Of a DNA stretch of 64,000 nt, positions 34,144 to 46,743 are shown piece by piece. A model generated the notes under the pieces. That model searched no databases. It was not told the origin of the DNA and was given only the letters and a program-made list of their open reading frames with translations. The DNA lies in NCBI RefSeq assembly GCF_030052815.1, contig NC_079502.1, positions 31,488,050-31,552,049 on the forward strand, written 5' to 3'. Position 1 is the first letter of the stretch; each line of letters opens with the position of its first letter. Origin of the DNA: Hevea brasiliensis. Lineage: Eukaryota; Streptophyta; Magnoliopsida; Malpighiales; Euphorbiaceae. A program made the translations under genes and the position numbers.

Positions 34144-34665
34144 CCAGAACAAGGTGGTACTTCAGCTAGAGTGTACACAATGAAACAGAGAGAAGAGGCT
34201 GAGACTTCTGACATTGTTGCTGGTACTTTCTCAATCTTTAATCAAGATGTATATGTCTTGTTTGACCCGAGGTCTACACATTCATATGTTAGTGCCAGCA
34301 TTGCTTATCTTACTACTGTTCCGTGCATGAAAATGGATTTTGAGGTGCTAGTAACTAGTCTGTTAGGACAAGAGGTTAGGGTTAACATAATGTGTAGGGA
34401 TTGTCCTTTGGTGATCCAAGGACATACTTTTCAGTCCGATTTGATTGAAATGCCCTTCAGAGATTATGATATTATCTTGGAAATGAATTAGTTAGCCAGG
34501 CATCATGCCATGATTGACTGTAGACTGAAGACAGTCACTTTTGGTCTCCCACAGTATGGTGATGTAGTAATACATGGGGAGAAGTAGCTACTACCATGAA
34601 ACCTTATTTCTGCTGTACTTGCTAGAAAAATAATCAGAAAGGGGTGTGAAACTTACTTAGCTCAT
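34144..34665 (+). pseudogene. E2 aspartic protease
   Basis: From MYTMKQREEAETSDIVAG the domain runs to DYDIILEMN, then TAG where E3 has MDWLARHHAM. The active-site motif reads FDPRSTHS; E3 has FDPGSTHS, so the catalytic-loop Gly is replaced by Arg. A second stop interrupts GEKQ-type sequence near 34585. Inactive as it stands. Confidence 0.85.
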
Positions 34666-35660
34666 GTGATAGACACCCAAGTAGGGAGTCCAACATTGAG
34701 GGATATTCCTACTATATGTGACTTCTCGGACGTCTTTCCTGATGAGTTGTCAAGATTACCTCTAGAAAGAGAGGTGCAGTTCAAAATAGAGGTTATGCCT
34801 AGTGTGGACCCAATCTCCATTACTCCATATAGAATGGCACCTGCTGAATTGAAGGAGTTAAAGGTGCAGTTGCAAGAATTGCTTGACAAGGGCTTCATTC
34901 ACCCTAGTGTGTCACCTTGGGAGCACGGTCTTTGTTTGTTAAGGAGAAAGATGGCACTCTTCTTTGTGTATTGACTACAGACAGTTAAATAAGGTGACCA
35001 TAAAGAATAGATACCCACTGCCCCGCATAGATGATTTGTTTGATCAATTGAAGGGTGCAGCTGTATTCTCTAAAATTGATTTGAGATTGGGCTATTATTA
35101 GTTGAGGGTGCAAGAGCAGAGTATCTAAAAAACTACTTTCAGAACTCGATATGGCCATTATGAGTTTCTTGTTATGCTATTTGGGTTAACCAATGCTCCA
35201 GCTAGTTTTATGGACCTGATGAACACTATCTTCAGGTCATATTTAGATCAGTTTGTTGTGGTATTCATTGATGACATCTTGGTGTATTCAAAGAATGCAG
35301 AGGAGCATGACAGGCACCTGCGGATTGTGCTATAGACCCTTAGGGAGAAACAACTATATGCCAAGCTATCGAAGTGTGAATTTTGGCTAAAGGAAATCTC
35401 TTTTTTAAGGCATATTGTGTTAGCTGAAGGGATTAAGGTAGATCTTAGCAAGGTAAAAGCTATCCTTAATTGGAAGCTACCCAGGAATGTTACAGAAGTT
35501 CGCAGTTTTCTGGGTTTAGCTGGATACTACCGACGCTTTGTTAAGGGGTTTTCTATGTTGGCATCTCCACTAACTAAGCTACTTTGGAAATATGTGAAAT
35601 TTTAGTGGACTGATAAATGCCAGCAGAGTTTTAATGAGCTGAAGAGATGTTTAACTGAAG
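34666..35660 (+). pseudogene. E2 reverse transcriptase
   Basis: MIDTQVGSPTLRDIPTICDF and FSDVFPDELSRLPLEREVQF lead into the polymerase. Recognisable blocks are [36 protein letters not shown], then in another frame [31 protein letters not shown], and the active site [19 protein letters not shown] near 35256-35310. The thumb follows ([30 protein letters not shown]). A frameshift near 34930 and several TAG codons (for example at YY-stop-LRVQ and LQ-to-stop-TLREK) break it. Confidence 0.9.
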
Positions 35661-36285
35661 CCACAGTCTTGACTCTACCTACTCCGGGTAAAGAATACAT
35701 TGTATATAGTGATGCTTCTCACAATGGGTTAGGTTGTGTACTGATGCAAGACCGAAATGTCATTACTTATGCATCTCATCAGCTAAAATCACATGAGAGA
35801 AAATATCCTACACATGACTTGGAGCTTGCTGCCATAGTATTTGCTCTTAAGATCTGAAGGCACTATCTATATGGGGAAAAGTGTTACATCTATACAGATC
35901 ACAAAAGCTTGAAGTATTTGGGCACCTAGAAAGAGCTAAATTTGAGGCAGAGAAGGTGGTTAGAATTGATTAAAGATTGTGACTACCTAATAGACTACCA
36001 GCCCGGGAAAGCAAATGTAGTAGCTGATGCTTTGAGCTGTAAAACTATGGCAAGCTTAAGAGTTTTCCCTTTGTCTATGGTACATGAGTTGAGAGCACTG
36101 CATGCTAGTTTGGAGATAGATGATGAGGGACAAATGATAGCTACTTGGCAAGTGAAACCAGTGCTGATTGATCAGATAAAAATAGCTGCACAAAATGATG
36201 AAAAGTATCAGAAATTGATGGAAGAGACTCGGGTTGGCAAGAAACCAGGCTTTACAGTGAATGATGATGGCTTACTATTATACTA
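35661..36285 (+). pseudogene. E2 RNase H
   Basis: The domain holds [39 protein letters not shown], then a TGA, RHYLYGEKCYIYTDHKSLKY, a TAG, and QRRWLELIKDCDYLIDYQPG followed by KANVVADALS. The four acidic positions expected for this family (YSDAS, DLEL, TDHK, VADAL) are all present despite the stops. It would remove the RNA template during cDNA synthesis. The tail reaches the integrase linker and ends with a TAG at about 36283. Confidence 0.9.
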
Positions 36286-37480
36286 GGGCAGAATGTGAGT
36301 TCCAAATGATGTAGAATTGCGACAAATCATTATAAAGGAAGCACATGAGTCTCCTTTTGTTATACACCCTGGTGAAACCAAGATGTATAGAATCGTGAAA
36401 GAGCATTATTGGTGGAGTGGGATGAAGAAAGATATAGCAGAGTTTGTAGTGAAATGCTTAACTTGTCGGCAAGTGAAGGCAGAACATCAAGTGCCAGCTG
36501 GGTTGTTGTACCCATTGCCAGTACCTGAGTGAAAATGGGAAAGAATCATGATGGACTTTGTGATGGGACTTCCGAGAACACAGAAGAACCATGATGCAGT
36601 GTGGGTTATTATGGATAGATTAACCAAGTTTGGTTACTTTCTGCCTGTGAGAATGGATTATAGCTTGGATAGATTGGCTAAATTGTATCTGGATGAGATA
36701 ATGAGACTTCATGGGGTGCCAGTATCGATTATGTCAGAGAGAGATCCAAGGTTAACTTCTAGATTCTGGGATAGTTTGCAGAGAGCCCTAGAAACTATAT
36801 TGAACTTTAGTATAACATTCCATCCATAGACAGACGGCCAACCTGAGAGGGTGATTCAGATATTGGAGGATATGCTACGAGCTTGTGTGATTGAATTTGA
36901 AGTTAGTTGGGATACACACTTGCCTTTAATTGAGTTTGCTTATGATAACAACTATCAATCAAGCATCGGGATGCCTCTATATGAAGCCTTATATGGTAGG
37001 AAGTGTAGAACTTCTCTGTGTTGAGATGAAATGGGTGAAAGAAAGTTGATAGGCCTAGAGATTATTCAGCAAACAGAGGAGAAGATTAAACTTATCAGAG
37101 ATCAATTTAAGGCTGCATCAGACCATCAGAAGTCCTATATTGATTTGAAGAGGAGAGATATTGAGTACACAGTGGTGACAAGGTATTCCTCAAGGTTTCC
37201 CCTTAGAAGAAAATTATGAGATTTGGCAGAAAGGGGAAACTGAGTCCTCACTTCATTGGACCATATGAGGTTCTAGAGAGAGTGGGTCCTCTGGTATACA
37301 GATTGGCACTACCTCTAGAGTTAGAAAAGATACATAATATCTTCCATGTGTCTATGTTGAAGGTATATAAATTAGACGCATCTCATGTTCTACCTATTGA
37401 GGAGACTGAAGTGAATCCAGACCTCACATATGAGGAAGAACCTATAGAGATTCTGGCACATGAGGTGAAGCAGCTGAGGA
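36286..37480 (+). pseudogene. E2 integrase
   Basis: The zinc domain is seen as HPGETKMYRIVKEHYWWSGM and CLTCRQVKAEHQ (HHCC kept). The core shows MMDFVMGLPRTQ with the first Asp. The second motif reads IMSERDPRLTSRFWD, where the family usually has SDRD, so that Asp may be changed to Glu. DGQPERVIQILEDMLRAC keeps the catalytic Glu. The C-terminal part has KLSPHFIGPYEVLERVGPLV and IHNIFHVSMLKVY. Stops at about 36530, 36829 and 37022 and a frameshift near 37200 inactivate it. Confidence 0.9.
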
Positions 37481-37620
37481 ACAAGTAGATACCATTGGTT
37501 AAAGTGCAATGGAACCATCATTTAGGCCAGGAGGCTACTTGGGAGCGTGAGGAGGATATGAGGAGGTAGCACCCATAGCTGTTCAGAGAATAATATCAAG
37601 TAAAACTTCGGGATGAAATT
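37481..37620 (+). pseudogene. E2 chromodomain
   Basis: After a TAG following QLRNK, the frame continues IPLVKVQWNHHLGQEATWER and EEDMRR, then two TAG codons in what was probably RQHPQLF. This is the C-terminal chromodomain that targets chromovirus integrase to marked chromatin, and it supports the Tekay-like assignment. The aromatic W in VQW and the ATWE motif are kept. Confidence 0.85.
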
Positions 37621-37625
37621 TATTT

Positions 37626-37638
37626 AAGGGGGGAGAAT
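37626..37638 (+). promoter_or_regulatory. E2 polypurine tract
   Basis: AAGGGGGGAGAAT directly precedes the 3' LTR, which starts TATAACACCCC (a TG-to-TA change of the terminal dinucleotide). Confidence 0.9.
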
Positions 37639-40137
37639 TATAACACCCCAATACTAAGTAGTCTATACATTCTACTATTTCGGTAAATGGTGTTTACTCG
37701 AACAGTCAGAATGTCTAGAACTATATTGGTGACACCTAGAAAAGCCATAAATAAATATTAATAGAAATTATATGAAGGTGAAATGGAAATAAAGAAAACA
37801 AAGCATAATGGGTTAAATGAGCTAAGGTCACAGCTATGGTCAATTGGTGTGATTAGGAGTGTGATTGAATGATTGAAATTGAAAGGGAATTGTGAATGTA
37901 TAATGTCCAATTCTGGACAGCCTGACCACAGTCCACTCAATGGCCATAATTGAAATTCTGTTACTCTAATTGGTGTGAAGCCAATTGGAGATGAAAATTA
38001 AGACCCAAAGCAACAATTTTTATATAGAAACCTTGCCACTAAAACTGACCACAAGTTGGTGAAAAGTTGAGTTGAATCTGGATTAGGTGCCCTACCTCTG
38101 TACAGAATTGACTATATGAACAGTACTTGTTCAAATGGTCATAACTTGGTGTAGGAAAGTCCAAATGACCTGAATTTTATACCAATGGAAAGCCTAGACA
38201 AAGTAGAACAACTTTAGTGAAGAACTCAGAACCCAGTTTGGCCTTTAACCAAATCAAATTGCTAGAAAAATTTGGTCACCAAAACTGCCAGAATCCTAAA
38301 TTTCCCAGAAAATCTGGAAATGAGCAATCTAGCCAGTTATGGTAAAAATGCCATAACTTGAGCTACAAAGGTCCAATTGGAGTGATTCAAAAATGGAATT
38401 AAAGCTAAGACATTAAGAAACAACTTTGATGAAGGAACGTTGGCCAAATTCCACTGTAGAAGGTCCAATGGAACAATAGAACCAAGTGACCTAAAACTGA
38501 AATTTTGGAATTTCTCTTAGGGAGTTTGGAATTTCAATTGGCAATTAATGCCAACATAATTGTTGCCCAAAATGTGGTATATGGATGGAATTAAAACTAG
38601 TATACCTATTAAGTATGAAAAAGTCAATATTTTACCCTATTGGTCAAATGAATAGTAACCTCCATAATCAAGAATATAAATAGCTCTACTTATAAGACCT
38701 TATAAGTCAATTTAAAATGAAAAATACAATTACTAGAATTATGGTTCGACATAATTTGAGTAAATATTGAAACACCTTAATTTTGTGTTTCAGTGGAGAA
38801 AAGGCCTTCCGAGGAAGGGACTAGACGGCAGTGAAGTAAGGAAAAGCTCACATCCGAGGTTTGTGCACAATAATTTTTTATTTTCTCATTTTCTACTTAA
38901 AAATTTATTTGAACATGTATTATGAGCAATTTATATTTATTATAGCTTTGAGAAATGTGGTGTATTAGTGCTTTGTATGAAATGGAAATTTGAAATGAAA
39001 ATTTATTAGTGCTTTGTATGAAATGTTTGAACACTATGATTTTGAATTTGGTTTTGGATTCACACTTGGCATGGCAATATCACTATGTTCCTCCTCCATT
39101 TATGGGGATGAAATAGATTATATCCCTCCCTCTTTGGCTTGCCAGTTTGAGGTTGAGATTGGATGAGTACTCATATAGCTAGCTAGCCACCTCTCTCATT
39201 GATTTCGATTAGTGGGGTTAGGATTGCCTTGTCGTAGTGTACAACACGGCCTTGATTGGGAATTTTTTATCATGACCTAAGTTATGTGTTGATTGGCAAC
39301 ACTGTGATTTATAAATTATTTTGATAAAATGGTATGGTAAAAGTTGACATCAATTTCATGAAATGTGATTGTGAAGGATTTAAAAAAATATATGTTATTG
39401 ATGTATGCTCTTTATGTTCAGCTATTTTAAAATTTTATCGTGTACCACGGAGTGTTTGCTTAATGATGGCTTTTTATTGCTATCCTAGATAGGTGAAAGA
39501 ACAAAACAGCAGAGTGAGTTGCTACAGTGATTGGGGAGCACCATTTGAGGATTTTTGTATGGGTATATTATTTATACCATTATCATTTAGTTTAATGTAA
39601 ATATTTTTATTCATATGTATCTTTAGTACTAGTTGAGCAGTTGTACAGTATAATTTGTAATGATATTATTTTTGTTTTCTTTTCTGTAAGATTAAGACTT
39701 TTGTGTTTATATTGGATACATTAAATAAAATTGATGTTTATTTTAAATTTTGTTGAATTGAGAATTGATAGATATTGAAAATGTATTGAGACTATGTTGA
39801 ATCGGGAAGTATTGAAGTTGAGATTGAAAAATTAGTATTGGAAGTGCTTTCTTTTCAGGTTTTGAAGAACTGTTTTCTTAAAATACAGCGGGTACTCTGC
39901 CAAAATTTTTATAAAATTTGCGGAAAGTTGGATTAACCAAAATTTTCACTTATAATTTTAAACTCTAATTAAGGGCTTTAAATAATGTTTTAACATCACT
40001 TTACAATTGTAAAATGAATTGAATTTGTTTAAAATCCCTTGTAGTGTATTTAATGGGTTATCGATAGGCGAAGTTCGGTTATTCATTAGATATACTACGG
40101 GATCATGTTATGCCTTACGGAAGGATAAGGTGTGACA
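37639..40137 (+). repeat. E2 3' LTR with internal deletion
   Basis: The LTR is 2499 bp against 3478 bp for the 5' LTR. After CACAGCTATGG (37830-37840) it jumps to TCAATTGGTGTGATTAGG, skipping the equivalent of about 29495-30478. It otherwise follows the 5' LTR to AAGGTGTGACA. Near 38960-39020 the word TTAGTGCTTTGTATGAAATG occurs twice, where the 5' LTR has one copy, a small local duplication. Confidence 0.9.
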
Positions 40138-40142
40138 ATGAC

Positions 40143-40934
40143 CATGTGTTAGAAATGGTATACCTATTAATTATGAAAAAGTCAATATTTTAAGTGAATA
40201 ATAATGTGAATAGTAACCATAATATTATCTAATATAAAGAACTCATCCCTTAGGAGAAATTATAAGTAAAATTAAGTATATAAAATTCAATTTATTGAAT
40301 TAATTAGTAGAAATGATGTGGGTAGATATTAAGACACTTTAATTATGTGTTTCAGTAGGTAATGAGCCATCTAAGGAACAAGGAAAGGTTGGATCAAGTC
40401 AAGACTAATTAAAGAGGTTTGTGCACAACAACTAACTCTTTTTTGTTTTCCAAATTGAATTTAGCATTGAATGAGTTGTGAAAATAGTTTATGGTCTTTA
40501 TTATATTATTGAATATTTTGATTGACAAAAATAATGTGTTGCTAGCCCAATTTTGGGAAATTATTTGAATGAAATAAAAATATGAATTAATGAATACTTT
40601 GATGCTTGGAAAATTATTGAAATGGTTTGAAACCACAGTTGTCATGACTATATATTTGAATTCCTTACTAGCTTGCCTAGTGGGACGAATTGGATTGTAT
40701 TCCCTCTTTGGCTGAAGTGTTGAGGTGTGTGCCAGTTGAGAATGAATTGAATGAGCACTCATATATATGTGTGTTAGCTAGCCTTTGCATTCCCTATTAG
40801 CCTTTGGTTATTGGGACGAATTGATAATCGTGTCATGATCAAAACTTTGTGACTTTTCGAAATTCTTATTCTATGATTTATGGAATAAAATTTGGTTTAT
40901 TTAAGTAATTTGATAACTTTAAAAATAAGGCATG
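40143..40934 (+). mobile_element. E3 5' LTR, segment 2
   Basis: The E3 LTR resumes after the second ATGAC with CATGTGTTAGAAATGG and TATACCTATTAATTATG, matching the homologous place in other type-A LTRs. The GAGCACTCATATATATG promoter-like zone is near 40755. S2 interrupts at 40934 after the target copy GCATG. Confidence 0.85.
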
Positions 40935-41346
40935 TGTAACACCACTCACCCGTCTACAATGTAGTCGAGTAAGGTGTGCTACATTCAGTGCTGAAGCATC
41001 CTATCCTATCTTGTCGTGTACAATATTAATTAAATGTCCATTTAATTATATTATCTTACATGTAGATTTTTTTTATCCCATTTTATTTTTATGGAGACCC
41101 AGATAGAGTCTCATCTGTTTTATTAGTGCATAGCGGGTTTCCTTATCCATTTTATGCATCCATTCATCACATCATTTCTCATTGCTTACATTAATTTTCA
41201 AGAAACAAATTTCACTTCATTGATATAATATTTACATACAATAATGTACAAATTAAATACAATCCAAAAATTTAATTACATGTCTCAAAACAATTTACAA
41301 TATTCACTTATGTACAATAATCAAAATGCAACATCTAACGTGTATG

Positions 41347-41390
<44 letters not shown>

Positions 41391-44300
41391 CCCTACTAAA
41401 ATGACTAATAAGGTGACCAACACTCTAACAGATCTGATCACTCTCTATTTGCGCTCTACTGCTACTGCTGCTGCTGGTGGTGGTCTCCTGTACCTAGGCG
41501 AGGAAACAATCCATCTCACTAAACATTTCTGCTTAGTGGTGCAATAATTGAAAAAAATAACTAATAATTGAAATAATTATTTCATATAAAATTTTACTAA
41601 AATTTGGAAGTAATTACATATTTATGAAACTTTGGGAGCACACAATTTATCGGGATCTTTTTATTCATATATTACATATTCAATCTTATTAGACCCATAT
41701 TAGTACTCTCTTTATGTACTTATTTAAATTTAAAGTGTATTACACATATCTATGCCCAAGTAACTTATGACAGACTATAAAGACTGGATACACGAAAGTA
41801 TACTAGTTAGACATCCGTATGTCTATCAAGTATACCATGGTCATGTCAGGCACTAGGCCAGTGGGCAGGCATAAAGCCAGTAATGATAATAGTCATTGTG
41901 GCCAACAGGCAAGCATAAAGCTAGTAGAATAACCATCTCAGACATATGTTGTCTATCAATGATCATTCATGTAGACAGTACTGCAATCTGGAGTCCCTAA
42001 TTGGTATACCAATCTATCCATGCTATATAAATAAGTCTAGGTGTACTTTGGGCAAAATAGATTTATTAAGTATTTACAATTTCATAGTATGTACTAATTG
42101 TGTTTCCATAGCATTTTCATGCCACTACATGCATATTCATGTTATTCTTATGTTTAACAAATTATTTTAGTTCATTCCATGTCATATGCCAAGTCATTTT
42201 ATGAACCTTTCTCAAGGTCCTGATTTGGTGACCTAAATTAATCTAGCAAATTTGTTAAGATGGGGCCACTGTTTAGCCACACTCCCTCCATGGAAGTCAT
42301 TCTAATATGTCTTGTCTTTGTTTTCCTTTTTAAATCATGTCATTTAGAGTTTTATAACTCAAGTTATGGTCAAATAACCACAACTAGTTCATGGTCTCTT
42401 TCTGGGTCCAGATTCAAGCAGATTCTGGAGTCCATTTTTGTCTAATTAATTGGACATGTTATAGCCACTTTTGGGCCTAATGGTCTCCATAGAAATTGTT
42501 ACCCTATGCCTTAGGATTACTCAAATTTAATAATTACAATTTTTTTAAGTTATATAGGATGAGTTATAATCCAGTAATTGGTCTAGACTCATGTGCCCTG
42601 TGTCTTTAGGGTTTCAGGTTTAGGTTAGTGACTTTGACTCCCATTTTTGGATTCTTGCATTCAAAATTTGAGGCATCAAAATTGGAGCCCTGTTTCTTAG
42701 GTTTCTAGAACAATTTGGTTCATCCCAATTAGAGTTTTCTAGTGGGAGATATGCTATAAAAACTGTTTTGGGGTCAAGTGGTCACTTAGGCAATTTCCAG
42801 AATTTACATGCTAATTTGACCTAGTCAATTGACCTAGTTCCCTTGGTTTTTGGGTTTTAGTCGAAACATCAATATTGTAGATTTATGTCTGATGGAAATT
42901 TTGGCATTGGTTTCATTACATTTGCAATTTTGTGGACCACGTTATGGCATTTTTTCCAAAACTGGTCGGGTAAGCCTATGTCCAGCAAATTCTGGGCAAA
43001 TTAGTTCTGGACAGTTTTGTGACCTAAATTGGGCCAGAAATTTGGTTTGGTTAGAAGCATTTATGGGTCTATGTTCTTCATGAAAGTTATAGTCCTATGT
43101 CTAAGCTTTCCAATGGTATAAAATTCAGATTATTTGGACCTGTCTAGAGGGAGTTATGACCAAATGAATGTGTACTATTCATTTGGTCATTTTTCTAGGT
43201 TCAGTGTATGGTCAACCAGATTGGAACAGTCATTTGGTCAATTTGTGGGCAGAATTTGGGCATAGTTTCTTCATAAAAAATGGAGTATTTTGGGTCTAGT
43301 TTCACCTCCAATTAGCCTCATACCAATTAGAGCCACACAAATTCAGTTATTGGGTAAAAACCATACTGGACTCAATGAGTCCCACAACCTGCACAAAAAA
43401 GGCACTCCAAATTTCATTTCCTCTATGCTCCCAAACTACAATTTGGCATACATGGCACTTCTAAATAGCAACAATCAATCTCAATTTGGTCAATTTCAAG
43501 CAATTTCACAAAAGCCCTAATTGTTAGGTCAAACCTTAACTCAACTTATTCCAATTCATGTAATACACATGTGATTCACCATCTAACTTAAGTATCCTCA
43601 TCAAATACCATTATTAGCAATTTTACAATAGTCAAAATCATAAAATTCCCCAAATCCCAAGGCTACCAAAATTTGGGTTTCCCCTACTCATGGTATTCAT
43701 TTTGATTTCATGGAAATTTACTTCAATTATCCATACTAATCATACTTAGAAAAGGTAAGAAATGTATTTTGTGCACTAACCTCTTTTGTAAGATTCCCAA
43801 GCAAGCTAAGCCTTCACTATTTCCATTTCTTTTTGCTCCCAATATCTTCACCAGATCAATTAGCAAATTTTTGTTTTTGGGTTTTGAGAAAATATAGAGA
43901 AGAAGATAAGAAAATTAAGCTTGAAATGAAAGAAATGGAGGAAGAGCTTTCATAGAGTGGTTCAACCAACAAAATGAAAGAGGGAAGAAGAAGACTCTTG
44001 ATTAAATGAAGTTTTATCTCTTATGTTATATTTATCCTATGATAAATTAGATTAATTTTTTTTTATGAAATCATTTTAGCATCATGCTTAGGTTAGCATG
44101 AGATGAGCATGATGTAATGCTTACTTCGAAATTTATTTCTTTTTCTTTTCTTTTCTTTTCCCTTTTTCCATTACATTTTTCATGCTTTTAATTTATTTTA
44201 TGTATTTTAATCTCTCTCATTTTAATTTACATTTAGGTCAAAATTCATCACTAAGGGTGGAATGACCAAATTGCCCTTCGTTGGACTTATCGGGTTATAT

Positions 44301-44657
44301 TTGTCTGTACCGATTAACTTAATTTTTTTGAATTTTCTTTGACATTTTTATTGTCATTTAAACCTCCTAAATCCTTCAATTTAGTCCCATTATTTATTTC
44401 AAATAGTTTCCCATGGGTCTGGGGTTGGCAACTGTCTTTACAATCGCTTCCCAGTACGGTTACCCATCACCGTAGCCCCAGCTCATTTAACCGAGTTTCA
44501 CTTCACTTCTTTTATTTTTCTTGATCTTTACTTACCCTTCTTATGACTCCTCACTCTAGTTTAAGTGTAGTTCCAGACATCCTGGCTATCCAAATAGACA
44601 TTAGTGATCGGAACAGTGGAATGTACAGACTACCTAAAGTGAGGGCGTTATAGCATG
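40930..44657 (-). mobile_element. S2: solo type-B LTR, minus strand, with TSD
   Basis: The LTR covers 40935-44652 (3718 bp), flanked by perfect GCATG repeats at 40930-40934 and 44653-44657. On the minus strand it starts TATAACGCCCTCAC and ends CGGGTGAGTGGTGTTACA. Its 3' terminus carries CTACATTGTAG and ACGGGT, the type-B end shared with E4 and L2. It has a CACTAAG...TTTAGTG hairpin at 41517-41538 and more U3 modules than the others (about 42260, 42715, 43075, 43275 and possible extra ones). No coding sequence. Confidence 0.9.
41341..41388. repeat. (TA)n microsatellite in S2
   Basis: TGTATGTATG grades into about 19 TA units. The short open frame across it is a repeat artefact. Confidence 0.98.
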
Positions 44658-45374
44658 ATTTTATATGTGTAAATTATTATTTCTTTCAGTTGTGCACCAC
44701 TGAGTCTTTGGCTCAGTGACAGCTTGTTTATGCTGCCATAGGTAAAGAGGCAAATAAAGTAGTAGAGTAGGCTGCTTGTGACTTGGAGTGGTCAGCTTTA
44801 TGGAGTCATTACCGGGTATATAAATTATACCTTTGTAAATTTTCTTTTAATGTATATGTATCTGTGTGTATCTTCATAATAGACTTGAGTAGTTATATAA
44901 AGATTTTGGAGTTCTATTTTTTATCAGTATAATTATTTGTAATATAAACATGTTAATTCTTATTAATGAAATGTTTAAGTTTCTTTCTGAATTTTTCAAA
45001 TAATGAATTGCTTGAAATTGTGTTATTAAGATTGAATTGTATTGAAAATATTGAAGTTGTGGTTAAGACACATATATTGGGAGTGTTTTAACAAGTTTTT
45101 TGAAGAACTGTTTTCTCAAATTATAGATGGCACTCAGTTGAAATTTTTGTAAAATTTTCGAAATTCCGAATTAATAAAAAATTTGGCTCGTGACATAAAC
45201 CTTAGTTAAAGGCTTTTAATAAGTATTCAACATTACCTTACAATTTAAAATGAATAGAAATTAGTTTAAAATCCCTTGTAGCATATTTAATAGGTTATCG
45301 GTAGGCGAAGTTCTGTAATTCATTAGATATACTACGGGATCATGTTATGCCTTACAGAGGGGTAAGGTGTGACA
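44658..45374 (+). mobile_element. E3 5' LTR, segment 3
   Basis: The last part of the E3 LTR carries the double hairpin (44690-44743) and the type-A 3' end (TTAATAGGTTATCGGTAGGC, then CCTTACAGAGGGGTAAGG and TGTGACA). It joins the PBS. Confidence 0.9.
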
Positions 45375-45382
45375 TGTTTTAG

Positions 45383-45395
45383 TGGTATCAGAGCT
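45383..45395 (+). promoter_or_regulatory. E3 primer-binding site, tRNA-iMet
   Basis: TGGTATCAGAGCT after the spacer TGTTTTAG, identical to E2. Confidence 0.95.
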
Positions 45396-45563
45396 AGTTT
45401 TCAAAACATGTTTTGAACTATAAATTTGAATTTTTTTTTGACAAGTACAATTGCTCAATGTCATTGATTGATACATACGATGCATTACATTATAAATATG
45501 AACTGACGGAGGGAAATCTCCTTGTGTTGTTTGTTTAGGAGATAGAATATCCTCTAAGTGAAC

Positions 45564-46743
45564 ATGGAAGAAAGAGATTGCTCAGTTGAGCAATCAGTTG
45601 AGGCTGAGGCACAAAATGAAGCCCCAATTCTTCAGAATGCTAGTGGGTCAGCTACACCAGCTCCACCCATGCAGCAATTCCTTGCATAGTTTGCTCAACA
45701 AATGGCTGCCTTGTTCCAACAAATGGCTAGGAACATGCAAACCCAAGCCCCAATTCAAGCACCAGTAGTGCAACCACAGCCTTCAGCTAAGCAATATGAC
45801 AAGCTGATCAAATATGGGGCTACTGAGTTTAAGGGAACAATGGACCCACTGGAGGCAGAGCAATAGATTGAAAGAATGGAGAGAGTATTTAAGAAGTTGC
45901 ACTGCATTAAAAAACTAAAGTTTGAATACTCAATCTCATTACTACAAGGGGATGCACATGATTGGTGGAAGACCATCCCCTATAGCTTGGTAGAACCCCC
46001 AGTATTGACTTGGGATGATTTTCTTCGAGAGTTCAGACAAAAATATATTCTGGAAGCGTATGTGGATATAAAGCTACAAGAATTCTTAAGTTTGAAACAG
46101 GGGAGCCAATCAGTGGTTGAGTATGGAAGGGAATTCTCCTGCATGAGCCACTATGCCAGGAACCTACTCACTACCAGTAGAGAAAGATGTAAACGGTTTG
46201 AGACTGGGTTAAAGCCTAGTTTAAGAATGCAAGTGGTCAGATTCTGGCATGACAACTTTTCTGAACTGATATCTCAAGCCCTAGAGTTAAAGAGGATAGA
46301 ATCAGAAGGGGCACCCATGAAAGAGAAGATAGAAAAAGAGAAGAGTGAGAAATTAGTGGATCAGAGTTTCAGTGGTAATACTGGTAAGAGGAAGAATTTT
46401 GGGGGACAGAGTAGAAAAAAATCTGGTAGGGGAAGATTTTCGGGACAAAGACCACCTCGATCTAGTTAGCAGACAACTAGGAGTTCTCTCCCTCCCCATC
46501 CATGTGAGACATGTGGTAAGAACCACGGAGGGGTATGTTACAAAGCCACCAGAGCTTGCTTTAATTATGGTGGTACAAGGCATTTTATTAAGGATTGTAC
46601 CAGTCCTCATAGATCTGGGCCACCTACCACCACTGAAGGGTCAGTCCAAGGTTCTGCTACAAGAGGTTCACAACCAGCTAGTCGAGGTAGAGGTAGGGGC
46701 AGTACCTCAGGCAGTCAGGGTACAGTTAATCAGTTAGAGCAAA
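45564..46743 (+). pseudogene. E3 gag
   Basis: MEERDCSVEQSVEAEAQ opens the frame. A TAG near 45688 and another at 45864 (EQ-stop-IERMERVF) break the N-terminal half. The capsid-like domain is open in 45876-46469: FKKLHCIKKLKFEYSISLLQ, GDAHDWWKTIPYSLVE, FRQKYILEAYVDIKLQEFLS, SQSVVEYGREFSCMSHYARN and KPSLRMQVV. The zinc knuckle region after 46470 reads CETCGKNHGGVCYKATRACF followed by NYGGTRHFIKDC, a double knuckle with one Cys changed to Tyr. It is better preserved than E2 gag although E3 is older by nesting. Confidence 0.9.

Larger units (their letters stand above)
29294..40137 (+). mobile_element. E2: complete Tekay-like chromovirus with TSD
   Basis: The element spans 10.8 kb, flanked by perfect 5-bp repeats ATGAC at 29289-29293 and 40138-40142. 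It has a 5' LTR (29294-32771), PBS, gag-pro-RT-RNase H-integrase-chromodomain in the usual Ty3 order, PPT and a 3' LTR (37639-40137). Coding regions hold about 20 stop codons. The 3' LTR lacks about 980 bp present in the 5' LTR, so the two LTRs differ by a large deletion as well as point changes. It lies inside the E3 LTR and is therefore younger than E3. Confidence 0.95.

Noticed and set aside
41326..41547. 73-codon frame with a YIYIYI run
   Set aside because: It is a translation of the (TA)n microsatellite in S2.
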